Of a stretch of 64,000 bases of DNA, positions 25,738 through 34,821 are shown piece after piece. Made by a program: the position numbers and the translations under genes. Within the stretch, counting starts at the first letter, position 1. The number at the start of each line of letters is the position of its first letter. The DNA is taken from positions 1-64,000 of the forward strand of contig JAVJQA010000044.1 of NCBI GenBank assembly GCA_040218045.1. Direction: 5' to 3'. Below the pieces are notes generated by a model. That model ran no database searches. It worked only from the letters and a program-made list of their open reading frames with translations, and had not been told where the DNA came from. The stretch is from Marinoscillum sp040218045. GTDB lineage: Bacteria > Bacteroidota > Bacteroidia > Cytophagales > Cyclobacteriaceae.

Positions 25738-26381
25738 TTCCACCGTGCGGGATTGTCACGCCAAGCTTGTAAAGTCTCCAGTTGGCTCTCTTTCAGTTTG
25801 CCATCAGCAACCATTTTCTCAATGAGTGTAGGATAATCACTTAAGTAACACAGATCAATATTGTGTTGGTCGAAATTGTCTGCAGCTATTGGGAATCCAT
25901 ATGTGAAGATTGCTGCCATGCCCAGCACATCCATGCCCGCTGACCTGACAGCTTCTGCAGCTTGTAGCGAACTCCCGCCTGTAGAGACTAGGTCCTCAAT
26001 TAAAACAACCTTCTGGCCTTTCACAGCCACGCCTTCTATCTGATTCTCCATTCCATGAGATTTTGATTTGGACCGAATGTAGATAAAGGGTAAGCCCATC
26101 GCTTCCGCTACGAGCGCACCCTGAGGGATTCCGGCAGTGGCAACTCCGGCTATACATTCTACACCCGGGAATTTTTGTTGAACCATTTTGATCAAAGCCT
26201 CTTTAACTTGTGTTCTTACTTCAGGGTAAGACAGGCTCAAACGATTGTCGCAGTAGATAGGAGACTTCCATCCAGAGGCCCAGATGAAGGGTTTTTCGGG
26301 CTGAATCTTAATGGCCTCAATACTAGCCAGTGATAAAGCAATGTCTTGCGCAAGTTGTTGATCAAATTTTTGAATTGACAT
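25731..26381 (-). CDS. pyrE: orotate phosphoribosyltransferase
   Basis: 216 residues. It makes OMP from orotate and PRPP in pyrimidine synthesis. The PRPP motif VVLIEDLVSTGGSSLQAA is complete near residue 125, the flexible catalytic loop YIRSKSKSHG precedes it, and SGWKSPIYCDNRL near residue 36 is typical. Not adjacent to other pyr genes in this window. Confidence 0.97.
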   Translation of the reverse strand: MSIQKFDQQLAQDIALSLASIEAIKIQPEKPFIWASGWKSPIYCDNRLSLSYPEVRTQVKEALIKMVQQKFPGVECIAGVATAGIPQGALVAEAMGLPFIYIRSKSKSHGMENQIEGVAVKGQKVVLIEDLVSTGGSSLQAAEAVRSAGMDVLGMAAIFTYGFPIAADNFDQHNIDLCYLSDYPTLIEKMVADGKLKESQLETLQAWRDNPARWNQ

Positions 26382-26469
26382 GAATATTAAGTTTTATGAA
26401 AATCTTTGGGATTCATCTTCCCACCCGAGATTTTTTGTGTTTTATTTGTGACGCAAAGCTAAACTTCTT

Positions 26470-27159
26470 GTGAAAATATTCATAAACGATATTCCTGTAA
26501 GTATCATTAGCAATGAGGACCTCAAGCCAAACAAGGAGTTTGATTTGGTTATTGATGGGGCATTGAGCAAAATCAAGCCTAAATCCTTAATTGATGACGT
26601 CTTGATAAAAGATGCATTGCCTGACAAAGTAGATGAACTACTGCATGTGATGACCGACAATAAGCTCAAGGGTGTGGATTCTATTACATTCACCAGTGCG
26701 GATAGCAAGACCATCATCAAGTACATCAAAAAGAAATTTAAAGTGATAGAAGCCGCCGGTGGCGTGGTAGATAAAGGTGGGAAGATCCTGCTGATTTATC
26801 GTAAGGGAAGATGGGATATCCCTAAAGGCAAGCTGGACAAAGGAGAGAAGAAACGAGCTTGCGCAATGCGTGAGGTGGAAGAAGAAACAGGTGTTAAGGT
26901 GAGTATTGACCGCAAAATCAATGCTACCTGGCATACTTATGTGAACAAGAGGAAATACGTGCTTAAGAAGACCCACTGGTACGTAATGAAGTGTGAGGAT
27001 GATTCTAACCTTGCTCCGCAAACTGAGGAAGATATAGAAGAAGCCCGGTGGATGAGTTTAACAGAACTGAGAGCTGCTTTATATAATTCTTACAGATCGA
27101 TTAGAGTAGTCATTCAGGAGTACCACAAGCTCCTGAAAATTCATGATCAGAGCTTATAG
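26470..27159 (+). CDS. Nudix hydrolase with N-terminal extension
   Basis: 229 residues from a GTG. Residues 1-90 are an extra alpha/beta domain (MKIFINDIPVSII) seen in a Bacteroidota subgroup. The Nudix domain begins EAAGGVVDKGGKILLIYRKG, with a full Nudix box GKLDKGEKKRACAMREVEEETGV around residue 118-140. It probably hydrolyses a nucleoside diphosphate derivative; substrate unknown. Its 3' end overlaps convergent coaD by 13 bases. Confidence 0.88.
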   Translation: MKIFINDIPVSIISNEDLKPNKEFDLVIDGALSKIKPKSLIDDVLIKDALPDKVDELLHVMTDNKLKGVDSITFTSADSKTIIKYIKKKFKVIEAAGGVVDKGGKILLIYRKGRWDIPKGKLDKGEKKRACAMREVEEETGVKVSIDRKINATWHTYVNKRKYVLKKTHWYVMKCEDDSNLAPQTEEDIEEARWMSLTELRAALYNSYRSIRVVIQEYHKLLKIHDQSL

Positions 27160-27599
27160 GGAAGGAAAGGTTCTACATCCCCGCCGTACTTGTGTACCTC
27201 ACGAATAATACTACTGCTAATTGGAGCAAGCTCCGGTGAAGTGATTAGGAATACAGTTTCCAGTTCGGTATTAAGGTATTTGTTGATCTGAGAGATACTG
27301 TTTTCATATTCGAAATCGGTGGTATTCCGCAATCCCCGGATCAGGTATTTGGCATCATACTTTTTGGCCAGTATTGCAGTGAGTTCATCATACACAATCA
27401 CTTTTACTCCTTCATGGCCTGCAAATGCCTCGTCAATTTTTTGAAGCATTGTGTCTAGATCAAAATATCTTGTCTTTTTAGTGTTGTGCCCAATCCCAAT
27501 GATGACTTCATCAAAAAGCTGTAAGCTCCGCAATACGACATCTTCATGACCTTTGGTAAAAGGGTCAAACGAACCAGGAAAAATCGCTACTTTTTTCAT
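27147..27599 (-). CDS. coaD: pantetheine-phosphate adenylyltransferase
   Basis: 150 residues, typical. Penultimate step of coenzyme A synthesis, joining ATP and 4'-phosphopantetheine. The nucleotidyltransferase motif FPGSFDPFTKGHEDV lies at residues 7-21, and ISSSIIREV near 128 is the second ATP motif. The start codon shares one base with the DUF3822 stop (TAATG), a coupling commonly seen in this phylum. Confidence 0.97.
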   Translation of the reverse strand: MKKVAIFPGSFDPFTKGHEDVVLRSLQLFDEVIIGIGHNTKKTRYFDLDTMLQKIDEAFAGHEGVKVIVYDELTAILAKKYDAKYLIRGLRNTTDFEYENSISQINKYLNTELETVFLITSPELAPISSSIIREVHKYGGDVEPFLPYKL

Positions 27600-28492
27600 T
27601 ATTCACAGAGGAATATACTGTAGATATCAAAGTATCGGTGATCCGGTACTTCGTCAAACTCTGATGAGAATTTAAGAAAATTGGGTTTGGTGCCAAGTGA
27701 GATGTTTCGAATGTATTTCTTAAGGATCTCAACTTGTGGCGCATCATTTTTTACTGCTCCCCAAAGTACCAACTTATTTGTCTTAGGGGATAATCCTAGT
27801 TCTTTGAAGACCAGCATGACATACTTCAGATAGTCATCGGCTTTTCTTGCAGCGAACTGGTTGTAATAAAGTAATTTTTGGCTCTGGGTAACTGCTAAGT
27901 GAATAATGCCACGGTCAGAGAAGACGAACATTGTTTTCTCATGGGAGTGATCATCATAAGTCAATATTCCTTCTATTAGCGCACTGCCCTGATGAATCAC
28001 CTGCATGCTCTTCTTTGGGTATTTTGATTTTGCCCAGGCAATGACTTTTCGATCACAAGCAAAAATATTCACTGCACTACTGGCAATGTGCTTATAGTAA
28101 TAGACCTCTTCAATCTTGGTTTTGATCTCAGAATTTAGCGCCAGATAATCACTTGCTGCTTCTGGTAGGAAGTAAGACGCCGGAACCAACGAAAACTTGT
28201 GGGATTTAAAACTAATTTTGATGTTGTCCCAGAGGGTAGAAGCCAAAAATGGATGTTTGGCAGTTATCTCCTGGATGGCCTCAAGTCTAGTGTTGATCGT
28301 TTTGATGTTCTCCAGTCGGTAATCTTCAATGTATAGACAACTATTGGTTTGTTTGTTGATTACACTGAACTGAAAGTCCCGGATGCCGATTTGAAGACAC
28401 AAAGAGTAGGAAGGAAGCTTTTCTTTATTAAAGCTTCCTGCCTTGATTCTTTTGACAAGTTTGTAGGTCTTGGATGTGGCGGTGGTACCCAA
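27599..28492 (-). CDS. DUF3822 family protein
   Basis: 297 residues, cytosolic. Two related halves with actin-like or ribonuclease-H-like alternation: SYSLCLQIGIRDFQFSVIN near residue 28 and TMFVFSDRGIIHLAV near residue 196. The family is known mainly from Bacteroidota next to coaD, as here, and has no established function. Overlaps the coaD start by one base and follows the upstream gene by one base. Confidence 0.85.
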   Translation of the reverse strand: MGTTATSKTYKLVKRIKAGSFNKEKLPSYSLCLQIGIRDFQFSVINKQTNSCLYIEDYRLENIKTINTRLEAIQEITAKHPFLASTLWDNIKISFKSHKFSLVPASYFLPEAASDYLALNSEIKTKIEEVYYYKHIASSAVNIFACDRKVIAWAKSKYPKKSMQVIHQGSALIEGILTYDDHSHEKTMFVFSDRGIIHLAVTQSQKLLYYNQFAARKADDYLKYVMLVFKELGLSPKTNKLVLWGAVKNDAPQVEILKKYIRNISLGTKPNFLKFSSEFDEVPDHRYFDIYSIFLCE

Positions 28493-28493
28493 A

Positions 28494-29087
28494 TTATTCC
28501 CAGTTACCTGCGGTAGTTACACTTGTTTTAGATCCAAACCTTAATGGTTTTCTAGTGGTGTACTCACTTTCTTCATCCCTATCAGGATTAATTGGTTTAG
28601 GATTCTTCACTTCAATAGCATTTACCTTGACACCGCTTTTATCAATCTTGTCAGCCCAGATTTCAAATTTAGTAGCTGGCTCAACGCCAGGAACATACGG
28701 CAATGATGCAAGATTGAATCTCGGCCATTTAGAGGCTTTGAAGATGGAGTCTTTTACTCCAATCATGCCTAGTGTATCTACTTCAACATATGTGCTGTCT
28801 GCACCATAGTCTAGAGTAATTATGAACTCGGTTTTTTCGGTAATGTAGAAACTCCCTGTATCTACAAAAGCCAGGAGTTTGTCCCAATCGCTGGTATATC
28901 TACCATTTACAGCCAGGAAGGCGAGCTCTGCTTCTCTGATCATTTTGAGCTGCTCTATGATTCTAGCCTCCATTTTTTGAATTCTATTTGATTCTTCTAT
29001 ACTAGAATTAATCGAATAATAGAGGTAAACGGCTAAACCTGCTGCGACGATTCCGAAAACTATGCTGAAGATTTTTGACTTGCTCAT
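28494..29087 (-). CDS. hypothetical single-pass membrane protein
   Basis: 197 residues. One membrane helix near residues 7-25 (IVFGIVAAGLAVYLYYSI), then a coiled-coil-like segment to residue 50 and an AELAFLAVNGRYTSDWDKLL motif that recalls the variable helix and loop of type II secretion pseudopilins. No prepilin peptidase site is present. The rest is beta-rich and exported. First of the DUF3822-coaD group. Function unknown. Confidence 0.75.
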   Translation of the reverse strand: MSKSKIFSIVFGIVAAGLAVYLYYSINSSIEESNRIQKMEARIIEQLKMIREAELAFLAVNGRYTSDWDKLLAFVDTGSFYITEKTEFIITLDYGADSTYVEVDTLGMIGVKDSIFKASKWPRFNLASLPYVPGVEPATKFEIWADKIDKSGVKVNAIEVKNPKPINPDRDEESEYTTRKPLRFGSKTSVTTAGNWE

Positions 29088-29138
29088 TTATGTTAGGTTT
29101 TTTGCAATAATAAAGATAATTAGGTTGTTAGCGAAACA

Positions 29139-29642
29139 CTATTTTATTGAAATATCCTCAAATTTAATAAAGCCCTGTAATTCAACAATTTTGCTTGGGT
29201 TAGAAAGGTTGTGAAAAGCATTATGAATTAAACGAGGATTCATTTCAGTTATTTCATCAAATGAAACCCATTTAATCTCTTTTAGTATTTGCTCTTCTTC
29301 CGGTACTTCAGGGTCATTGCCGAGCAAAAGTTCTCCGCTTTCATAGCATACCTGAAAAAAGATTTCTACTGCGTGGAGTTTTTGAGAGCGGTATTCATTC
29401 GTAAAAAGGAACTTATCAATGCTCACATTCAAGCCAGTCTCTTCTTTAAATTCTTTAATGACGGCTTGCTCACATGATTCATTAAATTCCACTCCGCCGC
29501 CTGGCGGTGCCCAAAGGTGTCCTGCATTGCCAATTCCTACATGTTTGAGCATTAAAATGGAATTATCCTTTATCAGTATGCCACATGCTCTTACCCGCAC
29601 TTTTTGCTTATACAGCGATTTACTTACCCTATCGTCTAACAT
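29139..29642 (-). CDS. Nudix hydrolase
   Basis: 167 residues. A single Nudix domain: RVRACGILIKDNSILMLKHVG, then APPGGGVEFNESCEQAV followed by KEFKEETGL. The box has Lys in place of the usual Arg before the first catalytic Glu, a conservative change. Probably acts on a nucleotide sugar or modified nucleotide. Divergent from the DUF1573 gene with 43 bases between starts. Confidence 0.87.
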   Translation of the reverse strand: MLDDRVSKSLYKQKVRVRACGILIKDNSILMLKHVGIGNAGHLWAPPGGGVEFNESCEQAVIKEFKEETGLNVSIDKFLFTNEYRSQKLHAVEIFFQVCYESGELLLGNDPEVPEEEQILKEIKWVSFDEITEMNPRLIHNAFHNLSNPSKIVELQGFIKFEDISIK

Positions 29643-29685
29643 AATATTCTACTCTTCGTTACCTTTACTCAAAAAAGATTGATAT

Positions 29686-30111
29686 ATGAGAGTTTTAGCA
29701 AGTTTATTCATTTTATGTATAGGATTTGGCGTGGTAGCCCAAAGCTCTGATACGGAAGAAACCCAAAGCGGACCAAAAATCACATTTTCAGAATCTACTC
29801 ATGCATTTGGAGATATCTACCAGGGTGATCGTGTGACTCATACATTCAGTTATGAAAATTCCGGTAACGAAGCGTTGATTATTTCAGATGTAAGGACTTC
29901 TTGCGGATGCACTGCCACCAACTGGAGCCGTGAGCCTTTAGCGCCAGGCGAGTCTGCGGATATTACTGTGAACTTCAACAGCCGTGGTAAAATGGGAATG
30001 CAAAATAAAATTGTGACGATTATGTCAAATGCTGTAAACAGCACAGAGCGGATCAAAATCACCGCTAATATTTTACCTCCAAAGAAAACAGAAGCTGAAG
30101 ACGGTCAATAA
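29686..30111 (+). CDS. DUF1573 secreted protein
   Basis: 141 residues with signal peptide (MRVLASLFILCIGFGVVAQ). One immunoglobulin-like DUF1573 domain with the hallmark ITFSESTHAFGDIYQGDRV and DVRTSCGCTATNWSREPLAPG. Such proteins are periplasmic and of unknown role; the CGC motif is conserved. The end overlaps the convergent DUF423 gene by 7 bases. Confidence 0.9.
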   Translation: MRVLASLFILCIGFGVVAQSSDTEETQSGPKITFSESTHAFGDIYQGDRVTHTFSYENSGNEALIISDVRTSCGCTATNWSREPLAPGESADITVNFNSRGKMGMQNKIVTIMSNAVNSTERIKITANILPPKKTEAEDGQ

Positions 30112-30479
30112 GATCGCCATAGATAAGCAACCAATAGCACCCATCCGAGGATAAACAAAACTCCTCCTATAGGAGTAATAGCACCAAGCCAAAGGATGTT
30201 TGTGATTGATAAAATATAAAGGGAGCCAGAGAAAACAAGCGTCCCAGAAAGGAACAGAATGCTCACAAATCTCAATGATTTGTGAGCATTTTGACTTTCA
30301 AGAATACCTACAACAAGCAAGGCAAGAGCATGAAACAGGTGGTATTTTGTGGCAGTTTCGAATGTCTCCATTCGCTGGGTTGCTACAAGAATATCTTGTA
30401 GGGCATGAGCACCAAATGCACCTATAGCCACGGCTAATCCTGCCAGTACACTACCGCTGATTAATATTTTCTTATCCAT
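30105..30479 (-). CDS. DUF423 membrane protein
   Basis: 124 residues from the ATG at 30479 (MDKKILISGSVLAGLAVAIGAFGAHAL), with four membrane helices. The GAFGAHAL opening and the ending ITPIGGVLFILGWVLL are family signatures. Widespread inner-membrane protein of unknown function. Its start overlaps the YggS stop by 8 bases. Confidence 0.9.
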   Translation of the reverse strand: MDKKILISGSVLAGLAVAIGAFGAHALQDILVATQRMETFETATKYHLFHALALLVVGILESQNAHKSLRFVSILFLSGTLVFSGSLYILSITNILWLGAITPIGGVLFILGWVLLVAYLWRSY

Positions 30480-31149
30480 AATTCCTTTCTCCAAATATTG
30501 AGCTTCCCACCCTGATCATGGTGCTTCCACAGTCCAAAGCAATCTGATAATCCCCGCTCATTCCCATGGAGAGCTCCTTCAACTTGAAATTATCAAAGGT
30601 GTATTTGTTCTGGATTGAGTCAAAAAGCATTTTTAGGCTTGTAAACTCCCTAATGATTTGAGCTTCATTGTCAGTAAAGGTAGCCATGCCCATGAGGCCA
30701 ATCACTCTCACGTTTGATAATTGCGCTAATTCATCACTTTCAAGAAACTGGATCAATTCTTTTTCATCAAATCCAAACTTGGTTGATTCTTCAGCAATAT
30801 GAACCTGAAGTAAGCAGTTGATCTTCCTGTCACTTTTTACAGCCTCTTTATCAATGGCTTTCAGGAGCTTCACACTATCCACTGAATGGATAAGGTGTAC
30901 GAATGGAACAATATATTTTACCTTGTTTCGCTGGAGGTGCCCGATCATATGCCATTTGATATTAGTCGGAAGGTTTTCAGCCTTTGCCGAAAGTTCCTGC
31001 ACTTTGTTCTCACCAAAATCTCGCTGACCAGCATCATAAGCTGCCCGAATAGCTGATTCGGGTTTCGTCTTGCTCACGGCAACAAGTTTGGCAGTATATT
31101 CTTCAAGTTGCTCTTTTAAATTTCTAATATTCTGTTCTATTTCTGTCAT
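30472..31149 (-). CDS. YggS/YBL036C-type PLP-binding protein
   Basis: 225 residues. Binds pyridoxal phosphate through Lys27 in VAVSKTKP and takes part in PLP homeostasis. Other hallmarks are FGENKVQEL, WHMIGHLQRNKVKYI and the C-terminal LSMGMSGDYQIAL. Co-oriented and overlapping with the DUF423 gene. Divergent from the GH3-like gene. Confidence 0.95.
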   Translation of the reverse strand: MTEIEQNIRNLKEQLEEYTAKLVAVSKTKPESAIRAAYDAGQRDFGENKVQELSAKAENLPTNIKWHMIGHLQRNKVKYIVPFVHLIHSVDSVKLLKAIDKEAVKSDRKINCLLQVHIAEESTKFGFDEKELIQFLESDELAQLSNVRVIGLMGMATFTDNEAQIIREFTSLKMLFDSIQNKYTFDNFKLKELSMGMSGDYQIALDCGSTMIRVGSSIFGERNYG

Positions 31150-31245
31150 TACCGGTTAATCTAAACTTTGATTTGGTTTACCTTTATTTACTGTTGGATG
31201 TTGATCAAATTGCGTTAAAATTACAAAGACTTGTAAAAGCTAGCT

Positions 31246-32799
31246 ATGGCCATTTTAGGAACACTTCTAAAAAGAGGAATAACACTACGGGAAAGTTTAG
31301 AGCAACAATACACATCTCCTTACGACTTACAAAAGCAAGAGCTTAGAAAACTTATGATTCATTGCCAGGACACGCTCTTCGGGAAACATTACAAATTTCC
31401 GGCTATCCTGAAATCATTTAAAAGTCACCGGAATGATGTGTTTTATAAAGAATTCACAGAAGGCATTCCCGTCTTTGACTATGATAAACTTTATGATGAA
31501 TGGTGGCATTTGGCCAAGGAGGGAAAGCAGGGTGTTTGCTACCCAGGAAAGATCAAATATTTCGCTCTTAGTAGTGGCACTTCAGGCACTGCCTCCAAAT
31601 ATATACCGATCACAAGGGATATGGTCAAATCAATCAGGAAGACAAGTATACGCCAGATTTTGACTTTGTCTAAGTATGATTTGCCCAATGATCAGTTTAC
31701 CAAAGGTATTTTGATGCTTGGTGGTAGTACTAACCTCAGAAAAAGTGGAACTTACTTTGAAGGAGATTTAAGTGGAATCACTGCGGCGCAAATACCCTTT
31801 TGGTTTCAGCATTTTTATAAACCAGGAAAAAAAATAGCCAAGAATACCGACTGGAGTGACAAGCTTGATGAAATTACGAAGAACGCCAAAAACTGGGACA
31901 TAGGCATCATTGTTGGGGTGCCAGCGTGGTTGCAGATATTGATGGAAAAGATTGTGGCACATTATCAGGTAGCTAGCATTCATGATATCTGGCCAAACCT
32001 GAGAATATTTGTTCATGGTGGAGTATCCTTTGAGCCTTACAAAAAGGGTTTTGATAAACTGCTCAAAACACCCCTCATTTATATGGAGACATACTTGGCT
32101 AGTGAGGGATTCATTGCATTCCAGGCTTTCCCTAACCGGAAGAGTATGAAGCTGGTACTGAACAATGGGATATTTTATGAGTTTGTGCCCTTCAATGATG
32201 AAAATTTCAAAGATGGAGAAATGATTGAAAATCCAGAAACCCTTCATATTGGTCAGGTAGAAGAGGGGAAGGACTATGCCATCTTGCTGTCAACCAATGC
32301 GGGAGCTTGGAGATATCTAATTGGAGACGTGATAAAGTTCGCTTCTGTAGAAGAGGCCGAAATCATGATTGTTGGTCGAACCAAGCATTTTTTAAGTTTA
32401 TGTGGCGAGCATCTTTCTTTGGACAATATGAATAAGGCGGTGGAGTTGGTAAGCGAAGAGTTTAACATAGATATCCGGGAGTTTACCGTAATTGGTGAGC
32501 CAAGTGGAAATTTATTTGCACATCGTTGGTTTATTGGTACTGACGACCCTGTAGATGATGAGGTTTTCACAAATGCATTGGATGAGAAATTAAAGGAGCT
32601 AAATGATGATTATAAAGTAGAACGAAACCATGCATTAAAAGACTTCACAGTAAATTTGGTGCCACCTTCTCTTTTCTATAATTGGATGAAAGCCCAAGGG
32701 AAAGAAGGTGGGCAAAACAAATTCCCAAGAGTGCTTAAAAATGAGAAGGTAGTACAGTGGAAAAATTATCTGGTGGAACAAAACCTGAAAATTAAATAA
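31246..32799 (+). CDS. GH3-family acyl-adenylating enzyme
   Basis: 517 residues. Member of the GH3 branch of adenylate-forming enzymes: ATP motif LSSGTSGTASKYIPIT near residue 108, YLASEGFIAFQ near 283, and YLIGDVIKF near 360. Plant relatives conjugate amino acids to hormones. Bacterial ones are largely uncharacterised and presumably join a carboxylic acid to an amine. The next gene starts immediately after its stop codon. Confidence 0.9.
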   Translation: MAILGTLLKRGITLRESLEQQYTSPYDLQKQELRKLMIHCQDTLFGKHYKFPAILKSFKSHRNDVFYKEFTEGIPVFDYDKLYDEWWHLAKEGKQGVCYPGKIKYFALSSGTSGTASKYIPITRDMVKSIRKTSIRQILTLSKYDLPNDQFTKGILMLGGSTNLRKSGTYFEGDLSGITAAQIPFWFQHFYKPGKKIAKNTDWSDKLDEITKNAKNWDIGIIVGVPAWLQILMEKIVAHYQVASIHDIWPNLRIFVHGGVSFEPYKKGFDKLLKTPLIYMETYLASEGFIAFQAFPNRKSMKLVLNNGIFYEFVPFNDENFKDGEMIENPETLHIGQVEEGKDYAILLSTNAGAWRYLIGDVIKFASVEEAEIMIVGRTKHFLSLCGEHLSLDNMNKAVELVSEEFNIDIREFTVIGEPSGNLFAHRWFIGTDDPVDDEVFTNALDEKLKELNDDYKVERNHALKDFTVNLVPPSLFYNWMKAQGKEGGQNKFPRVLKNEKVVQWKNYLVEQNLKIK

Positions 32800-33426
32800 A
32801 TGTCACCATACTTCACAGGATTACTTTTTGGCTTGATATTTATTTTTTCTATTGGCCCAGCATTTTTTTCGCTGATACAAACCAGCGTCCAAAAAGGACT
32901 GAAAAAGTCAATGTTGCTGGCGTTGGGTATTTCATTGAGTGACATCCTTTATGTGATTTTAGCAATTATGGGTGTATCCTCACTACTGGAACGGCCCATT
33001 ACCAAACTGTGGCTGGGGATTGTTGGCACAGTGATATTGATTGTTTACGGAGTTTATTCGTGGTTCAAAAAACCCAAGGTTTATAAGGACGAAATTGAAA
33101 ACAAGAAGGACTTGTCTTATCTTAAGTATGTAGCCAAGGGGTTTATTTTAAACGGTTTTAACCCTTTCATTGTGGTGTTCTGGGTGAGTATTATTGGTCT
33201 GGTCGCTACGAATTACGACTTCACCTACTTTCAGCAGATTTACTTTTTCGCTGGTGTACTCACGACCATTCTTTGTACAGATATTACCAAGGCGTTTATT
33301 GCGCATCGGTTAAGGTCTATGGTGACTCCCCGCAAGATCCTCATCCTGAACAGATCTGTGGGAGTGATCTTAATCCTGTTTGGAATGCAGATGATTTACT
33401 TTTTACTAGACACCTATGTAATGTAA
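32800..33426 (+). CDS. LysE-family transporter
   Basis: 208 residues with six membrane helices. The start YFTGLLFGLIFIFSIGPAFFSLIQTSVQKGLKKSM matches the LysE/RhtB fold of amino-acid exporters, and GFILNGFNPFIVVFWV is the second conserved stretch. Directly abutting the GH3-like gene, which hints that the pair may make and export an amino-acid conjugate, but this is inference. Confidence 0.87.
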   Translation: MSPYFTGLLFGLIFIFSIGPAFFSLIQTSVQKGLKKSMLLALGISLSDILYVILAIMGVSSLLERPITKLWLGIVGTVILIVYGVYSWFKKPKVYKDEIENKKDLSYLKYVAKGFILNGFNPFIVVFWVSIIGLVATNYDFTYFQQIYFFAGVLTTILCTDITKAFIAHRLRSMVTPRKILILNRSVGVILILFGMQMIYFLLDTYVM

Positions 33427-33430
33427 GTTA

Positions 33431-33457
33431 GTGCCTCAAAAGAAATCTTTGAGGCAC
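33431..33457. terminator. hairpin between convergent genes
   Basis: A perfect 10-base inverted repeat (GTGCCTCAAA / TTTGAGGCAC) with a 7-base loop, located between the convergent LysE and hypothetical genes. It lacks a clear T run on either side, so it may be a weak bidirectional terminator or an mRNA end stabiliser. Confidence 0.55.
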
Positions 33458-33471
33458 CTTGATTGGTCAGA

Positions 33472-34047
33472 CTACAGTGATTTTACAATGTAGGATTTCT
33501 CCCCTTGAATCACCATATTGAAATCCTTACCCTTCAATTTTGTGAGATCAAATCGTTTTTCGAAATTTCGAGATGATGTAATGGTTTCTTCATAATACAA
33601 TTTGCCATTCTTATCTTCAATGAGAATTTTTACAGGCACATTTTCATGAAATACCTTAAGGTTGAAAATATTGGCTTCAGGTTCAGAAATAAATACAGCA
33701 ACGTCTTGTCTATATAAATGGCTAAGAAATACCTCTTGGCTGATCTGCTCATTTTCTGTGATCAACTGAACATTATAGACTCCTTCTTCCAGGCCCGCCA
33801 TGTTAATTGGTAAGCTGAAAGAGTGGTCATAGTTGATCCTTTTGCTGATCATTACATGCCCTTTGTTATTCAAAATCCTAAATTTCGCAAAGCCTGAATT
33901 GTCAGTGGACAGGCTAAGATTAAACTTTCCTTCTTCAACAGGACTAACATTGATTGATGGCTTTGATCCTGAATCCGGATCTGGTTTGCTTAGAACGGTA
34001 CCATAGATTAGTACCACCATCCCTAGTGCTAATAGCGTCTTTTTCAT
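33472..34047 (-). CDS. secreted protein with two sorting-domain-like modules
   Basis: 191 residues with signal peptide (MKKTLLALGMVVLIYGTVLS). The mature part is two tandem beta-sandwich modules of about 75 residues, each resembling the C-terminal domain of type IX secretion substrates: FRILNNKGHVMISKRI then GLEEGVYNVQLI, and ILIEDKNGKLYYEET then KLKGKDFNMVIQ. There is no catalytic domain. Function unknown. Confidence 0.72.
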   Translation of the reverse strand: MKKTLLALGMVVLIYGTVLSKPDPDSGSKPSINVSPVEEGKFNLSLSTDNSGFAKFRILNNKGHVMISKRINYDHSFSLPINMAGLEEGVYNVQLITENEQISQEVFLSHLYRQDVAVFISEPEANIFNLKVFHENVPVKILIEDKNGKLYYEETITSSRNFEKRFDLTKLKGKDFNMVIQGEKSYIVKSL

Positions 34048-34183
34048 GATAATTTGAGTTTAGTTTTGATCTGAAAGTATTAACGCCAAAGGAGTAGTGC
34101 GAAACAGTGTGTTAGTGCGAATGGACGAAAATGCAATATGTCTGGAAGGAAATTGGTGTGACTGGTAATTTGGTATAATGCAA

Positions 34184-34756
34184 TTAACAAAGTATAATAT
34201 TAAGGTGACTTACCAGTCCTTCAATATTATGTCTTGAGAATTTAGACTTTTTTAAAATATTATTTGATGGGTTAATATGGAAGTGTTCTGCTGAGCGGAA
34301 GTCAGCCAGTTCGAGAATGGTATTGTCAAAAACGGCATTTTGTAGATTAGAGTTGTCGAAAATAGCATTCGTCAGGTTTGATTCTGTGAAGTCAACATCC
34401 TGTAGATTGCAATTTTCAAACTTAGTACCCTTTAGTGGTAAGTTGAAGAACACCGAAAGGGAAAGATCACAACTGCTGAAATTCACCTGCAATAAAAATT
34501 CATTACAATCTTCAAAGTGCATTCCCAGCATTTTACAACTTTTGAAAGTTGCATTTTTGAAAGAACAGTCCTTAAGTTTCACGTTGCTGAGATCGCATTC
34601 TACAAACTCACAATCAGTAAAAATGAAGTGTGAGAGGTCGGTTCCTGACATGCGGCAGTTCCTAAATTGACAATCAGTATATTCTCCAAAAGGAATCGGT
34701 TCTTCAATAAAATCCTTACCCGTGAAATTCAAATCGTCAAAATATTCCTTTGTCAT
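34184..34756 (-). CDS. pentapeptide-repeat protein
   Basis: 190 residues almost entirely of A(D/N)LxX-type pentapeptides (CDLSNVKLKDCSFKNATF, NLQDVDFTESNLTNAIF), forming a right-handed beta-helix. Length and the C-terminal part (FHINPSNNILKKSKFSR then GLVSHLNIIL) resemble the soluble Qnr/MfpA-like group that mimics DNA and binds gyrase, but many relatives have no such activity. No signal peptide. Stands alone. Confidence 0.87.
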   Translation of the reverse strand: MTKEYFDDLNFTGKDFIEEPIPFGEYTDCQFRNCRMSGTDLSHFIFTDCEFVECDLSNVKLKDCSFKNATFKSCKMLGMHFEDCNEFLLQVNFSSCDLSLSVFFNLPLKGTKFENCNLQDVDFTESNLTNAIFDNSNLQNAVFDNTILELADFRSAEHFHINPSNNILKKSKFSRHNIEGLVSHLNIILC

Positions 34757-34821
34757 GCCAGTCTATCTATCTTTTAGTCGCAAATTAAATAATCGTATTT
34801 TTATCTGAAACTAATATTAAC

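Noticed and set aside
33431..33457. Riboswitch or structured RNA
   Set aside because: A simple perfect hairpin between convergent genes is better explained as a transcript end.
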